This document shows positions 6,924 to 8,961 of a stretch of DNA of 8,961 bases, in pieces. The stretch's first letter is position 1, and the number at the start of each line of letters is the position of its first letter. The position numbers and the translations under genes are program-made. This DNA is from Verrucomicrobiaceae bacterium (GTDB lineage Bacteria > Verrucomicrobiota > Verrucomicrobiia > Verrucomicrobiales > Verrucomicrobiaceae), in contig CANHTV010000124.1 of assembly GCA_947463285.1 (NCBI GenBank), forward strand, positions 1-8,961, written 5' to 3'. The notes below the pieces were generated by a model. It saw only the letters and a program-made list of their open reading frames with translations. It made no database searches and was not told where the DNA came from.

Positions 6924-8961
6924 CTATTTCTTATCTTCAGCCTTCGCTGTTGTTGGCTGCTTGCCGCTGAGTTCGAGATAATCACGAAGGATATTGATGG
7001 TTTCGAGCTTCATTGGCTCAAGACCATAGGGGAACTGTGAGCCGGAAGGCTCAGCATCTTCGTCATCGGACTTCTTGGCCATTCTCATACCGGTGCTCTG
7101 TTCACGGCTGAAATCAGACTCCAGGACCAGCTCTTCCTTGTCGACATTGTCCAGAGTCAGGTGATAAACCTTAAACCCGCCATCTTTGAGCTTGGCTGCG
7201 ACTTCTTTGGTGCGGATTTCGCGGTCAGCTTCCTGTTTTTCACGACGAAGCTTGGTTTCTTCGCGCTCTTTTTCGCGCTCTGCCAGATTGATGCTGACGG
7301 TATTGCGGTCGATTCTTTCTTTCAGACGCTTGGACTCGTCCTGAATGATCTGAAATTCTGGATTGGCCTGAATGCGAGCTTGAAGACGCTTGTTCAGTTC
7401 CTCAACAGGCAGCGGGTCCTTGGAAACCAAGTTGTACTTGCGAGCAGGGATGGTGTCGTAAGGCAGCGGGTTATCGGTGGAAGCTTCACCGATGTCGAGC
7501 ACGTCACGGATGGATGGCAGAACCAAGTCGGCTTCCACGCCTTTCAGCTGTGTGGAACCACCGGCGATGCGGTAGAATTTTTGAATGGTGACTTTCAGAT
7601 TTCCGGCGCGGTCTTTTTTGGCGAAGAAAGGCATGAAGCGATCCACAGGCAGGATCGTCTGCACAGTGCCTTTGCCGTAAGAGGATTTGTCACCCACGAT
7701 CAGGGCTCGGCGGTAATCTTGCAGGGCTGCAGCCAGAATTTCGGAAGCTGAAGCGCTGGTTTTGTCAGTCAGCACGATCATTGGTCCGTCATAAAAAGCC
7801 TTCTCATTTTCGCATTCGCGGAAGGAGATGGTGCCACGCCAGTCTTTGGCCTGAACAACTGGGCCAGAGGGAACAAACAAACCCGTGAGGCGGATGGCTT
7901 CTTCCAAAGAACCACCACCATTGCCACGAAGGTCGAGCACGAGACCATCGATCTTTTCTTTGATCAGGCGGGCCAGAAGTTTTTGCACATCGGTGGTGGT
8001 GCTGACGGTGCCTTCTTCCATGTCGGCGTAGAAGGAGGACAGGTTGATCCAACCGATCTTGAGCGGTTTGCCCAGCTCAGCGGGTGTCATAAGCAGTTCG
8101 GCATTGGCCAGCTTTTCCTTCAATTCGACCTCACCACGAACGATACTGACGATCTTCGTGCTGCTTGGATCGTCAGCGGGATTGATGCGCAGTCTGACAG
8201 TGGAACCGTCCTTGCCACGAATCATGTCCACGACCTTTTGAAGCTTCATGTATTTGGTATCGACAAACTCGGCGTCACCTTGAGCCACGCCGATGATTTT
8301 ATCATTCAAGGTCAGCTCGCCTTGTTTGTCAGCCGGACCACCGACGACGATACCCTGGATCTGCACCACGTCATCCATGAGCCCGAGCAGTGCGCCGATG
8401 CCCACCAGTTTATGCTTCATCTGAATGTTGAAGCTATCGGTTTCCTGAACGCTCATGTACTCGGTGTGAGGGTCATAAGCAGCCGATAGACACGAGAGGA
8501 AGTAGTCCACGACGTCTTCCTGATCATTCTCCTGGATGCTCTCAATGAGGCGCTCGTAGTCCTTGAGGATGCGTTGTTGAGGTGTCAGTTCCTCTTCTTT
8601 CTTGGCGGCATCTGCCGTTTCCTTTTTCGGCTCTTCTGCTTTGGCATCCGCAGGTTTTTCAGCCGCTTTCTTGGCAGCTTTTTCAGCTTTCTTCTTGGTT
8701 TCTTCGATCTTGGCGTCATCAGCCAGCTTTTCCTGGAGCATGTTGTCCTCGAGAATGTCCAGCCAGAGCTTGTCCTGTTCGACGACGTTTTTAGGATAGG
8801 GTGCCTTGTCCCGCTTCAGGTCGATCTTGCGCTCCGAATCAAAGGTAAACTTGTGGCCTTCGAGGGTCTTTTTGACAAAGGCGATACGCTCCAGAACTCG
8901 CGTTTTGTAGATGTCGTAGATTTCGATGGCGGGGTCGATGTTGCGCATCAGCACATGATCA
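6924..8961 (-). CDS. prc: Tail-specific / C-terminal-processing protease Prc (peptidase S41), 5' end outside window
   Basis: The frame is open to the right edge, so the start and any signal peptide are missing. Positions here count from an internal GTG at 8954, giving 676 residues to TAG 6926-6924. An N-terminal helical region (about 1-75; ERKIDLKRDKAPYPKN) matches Prc. A Lys/Ala/Glu-rich low-complexity insert follows (about 82-122). Next come YDPHTEYMSVQETDSFNIQM and a PDZ domain (about 180-260; GGPADKQGEL and LNDKIIGVAQGD). The S41 core follows: GLVLDLRGNGGGSLEEA, then TSASASEILAAALQDYRRA with nucleophile Ser402, and SSYGKGTVQ with the general base Lys428. The C-terminus (from NPLPYDTIPARKYN at 495) is the DUF3340-type Prc domain, with a highly charged helix at about 540-590. 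Prc degrades or trims periplasmic proteins from their C-termini, including lipoproteins and cell-wall enzymes. Its own terminator follows, so it is probably not part of the polysaccharide operon. Confidence 0.95.
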   Translation of the reverse strand, partial: DHVLMRNIDPAIEIYDIYKTRVLERIAFVKKTLEGHKFTFDSERKIDLKRDKAPYPKNVVEQDKLWLDILEDNMLQEKLADDAKIEETKKKAEKAAKKAAEKPADAKAEEPKKETADAAKKEEELTPQQRILKDYERLIESIQENDQEDVVDYFLSCLSAAYDPHTEYMSVQETDSFNIQMKHKLVGIGALLGLMDDVVQIQGIVVGGPADKQGELTLNDKIIGVAQGDAEFVDTKYMKLQKVVDMIRGKDGSTVRLRINPADDPSSTKIVSIVRGEVELKEKLANAELLMTPAELGKPLKIGWINLSSFYADMEEGTVSTTTDVQKLLARLIKEKIDGLVLDLRGNGGGSLEEAIRLTGLFVPSGPVVQAKDWRGTISFRECENEKAFYDGPMIVLTDKTSASASEILAAALQDYRRALIVGDKSSYGKGTVQTILPVDRFMPFFAKKDRAGNLKVTIQKFYRIAGGSTQLKGVEADLVLPSIRDVLDIGEASTDNPLPYDTIPARKYNLVSKDPLPVEELNKRLQARIQANPEFQIIQDESKRLKERIDRNTVSINLAEREKEREETKLRREKQEADREIRTKEVAAKLKDGGFKVYHLTLDNVDKEELVLESDFSREQSTGMRMAKKSDDEDAEPSGSQFPYGLEPMKLETINILRDYLELSGKQPTTAKAEDKK

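Noticed and set aside
7161..7751. A 196-codon open frame on the plus strand inside the protease gene.
   Set aside because: It lies opposite the S41 catalytic region, and its Phe/Val/Asp-rich translation is the expected mirror of Lys/Glu-rich coding sequence. It has no domain of its own.

Overview
The window reads as ordinary chromosomal DNA from a Gram-negative bacterium. Every gene I can support lies on the minus strand, so the biological order runs from high to low coordinates. The style suggests a Verrucomicrobiota/PVC-type heterotroph: moderately GC-rich coding DNA, a Prc-type protease with a Lys/Ala-rich insert, and a secreted DUF4091/GH123-like protein beside exopolysaccharide genes. 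That placement is an inference; no rRNA or other marker gene is present.

Region 1 (8961-6924) holds most of a tail-specific/C-terminal-processing protease (Prc/Tsp, family S41). Its start lies beyond the window. A clean rho-independent terminator at 6843-6874 closes it, separating it from what follows.

Region 2 (6842-6765) is a short AT-rich intergenic stretch. It is the only place where a promoter for the remaining genes can sit.

Region 3 (6764-1) is a tightly packed surface-polysaccharide operon. In order it encodes a polysaccharide deacetylase, a WbnK-like GT4 glycosyltransferase, a secreted DUF4091/GH123-like putative glycosidase, a FemAB/CelD-like acyltransferase (Acetyltransf_6), a CapM/PglA-like GT4 glycosyltransferase, and the N-terminal part of a Wzz/GumC-type chain-length (co-polymerase) protein that runs off the left edge. 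The four junctions between the first five genes are all 4-base ATGA stop/start overlaps, and three of those starts have strong Shine-Dalgarno sequences. The set is therefore very probably co-transcribed and translationally coupled.

A coherent model: the glycosyltransferases build a lipid-linked repeat unit, the Wzz-like protein controls its polymerisation and export, and the deacetylase, acyltransferase and secreted hydrolase modify or trim the polymer. A deacetylase, a FemAB-like protein, GT4 enzymes and a Wzz protein together resemble the polysaccharide loci that accompany exosortase/PEP-CTERM systems, but no exosortase is visible here. I found no RNA genes, mobile elements, CRISPR arrays or plus-strand genes. 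No gene-free stretch exceeds 300 bases.
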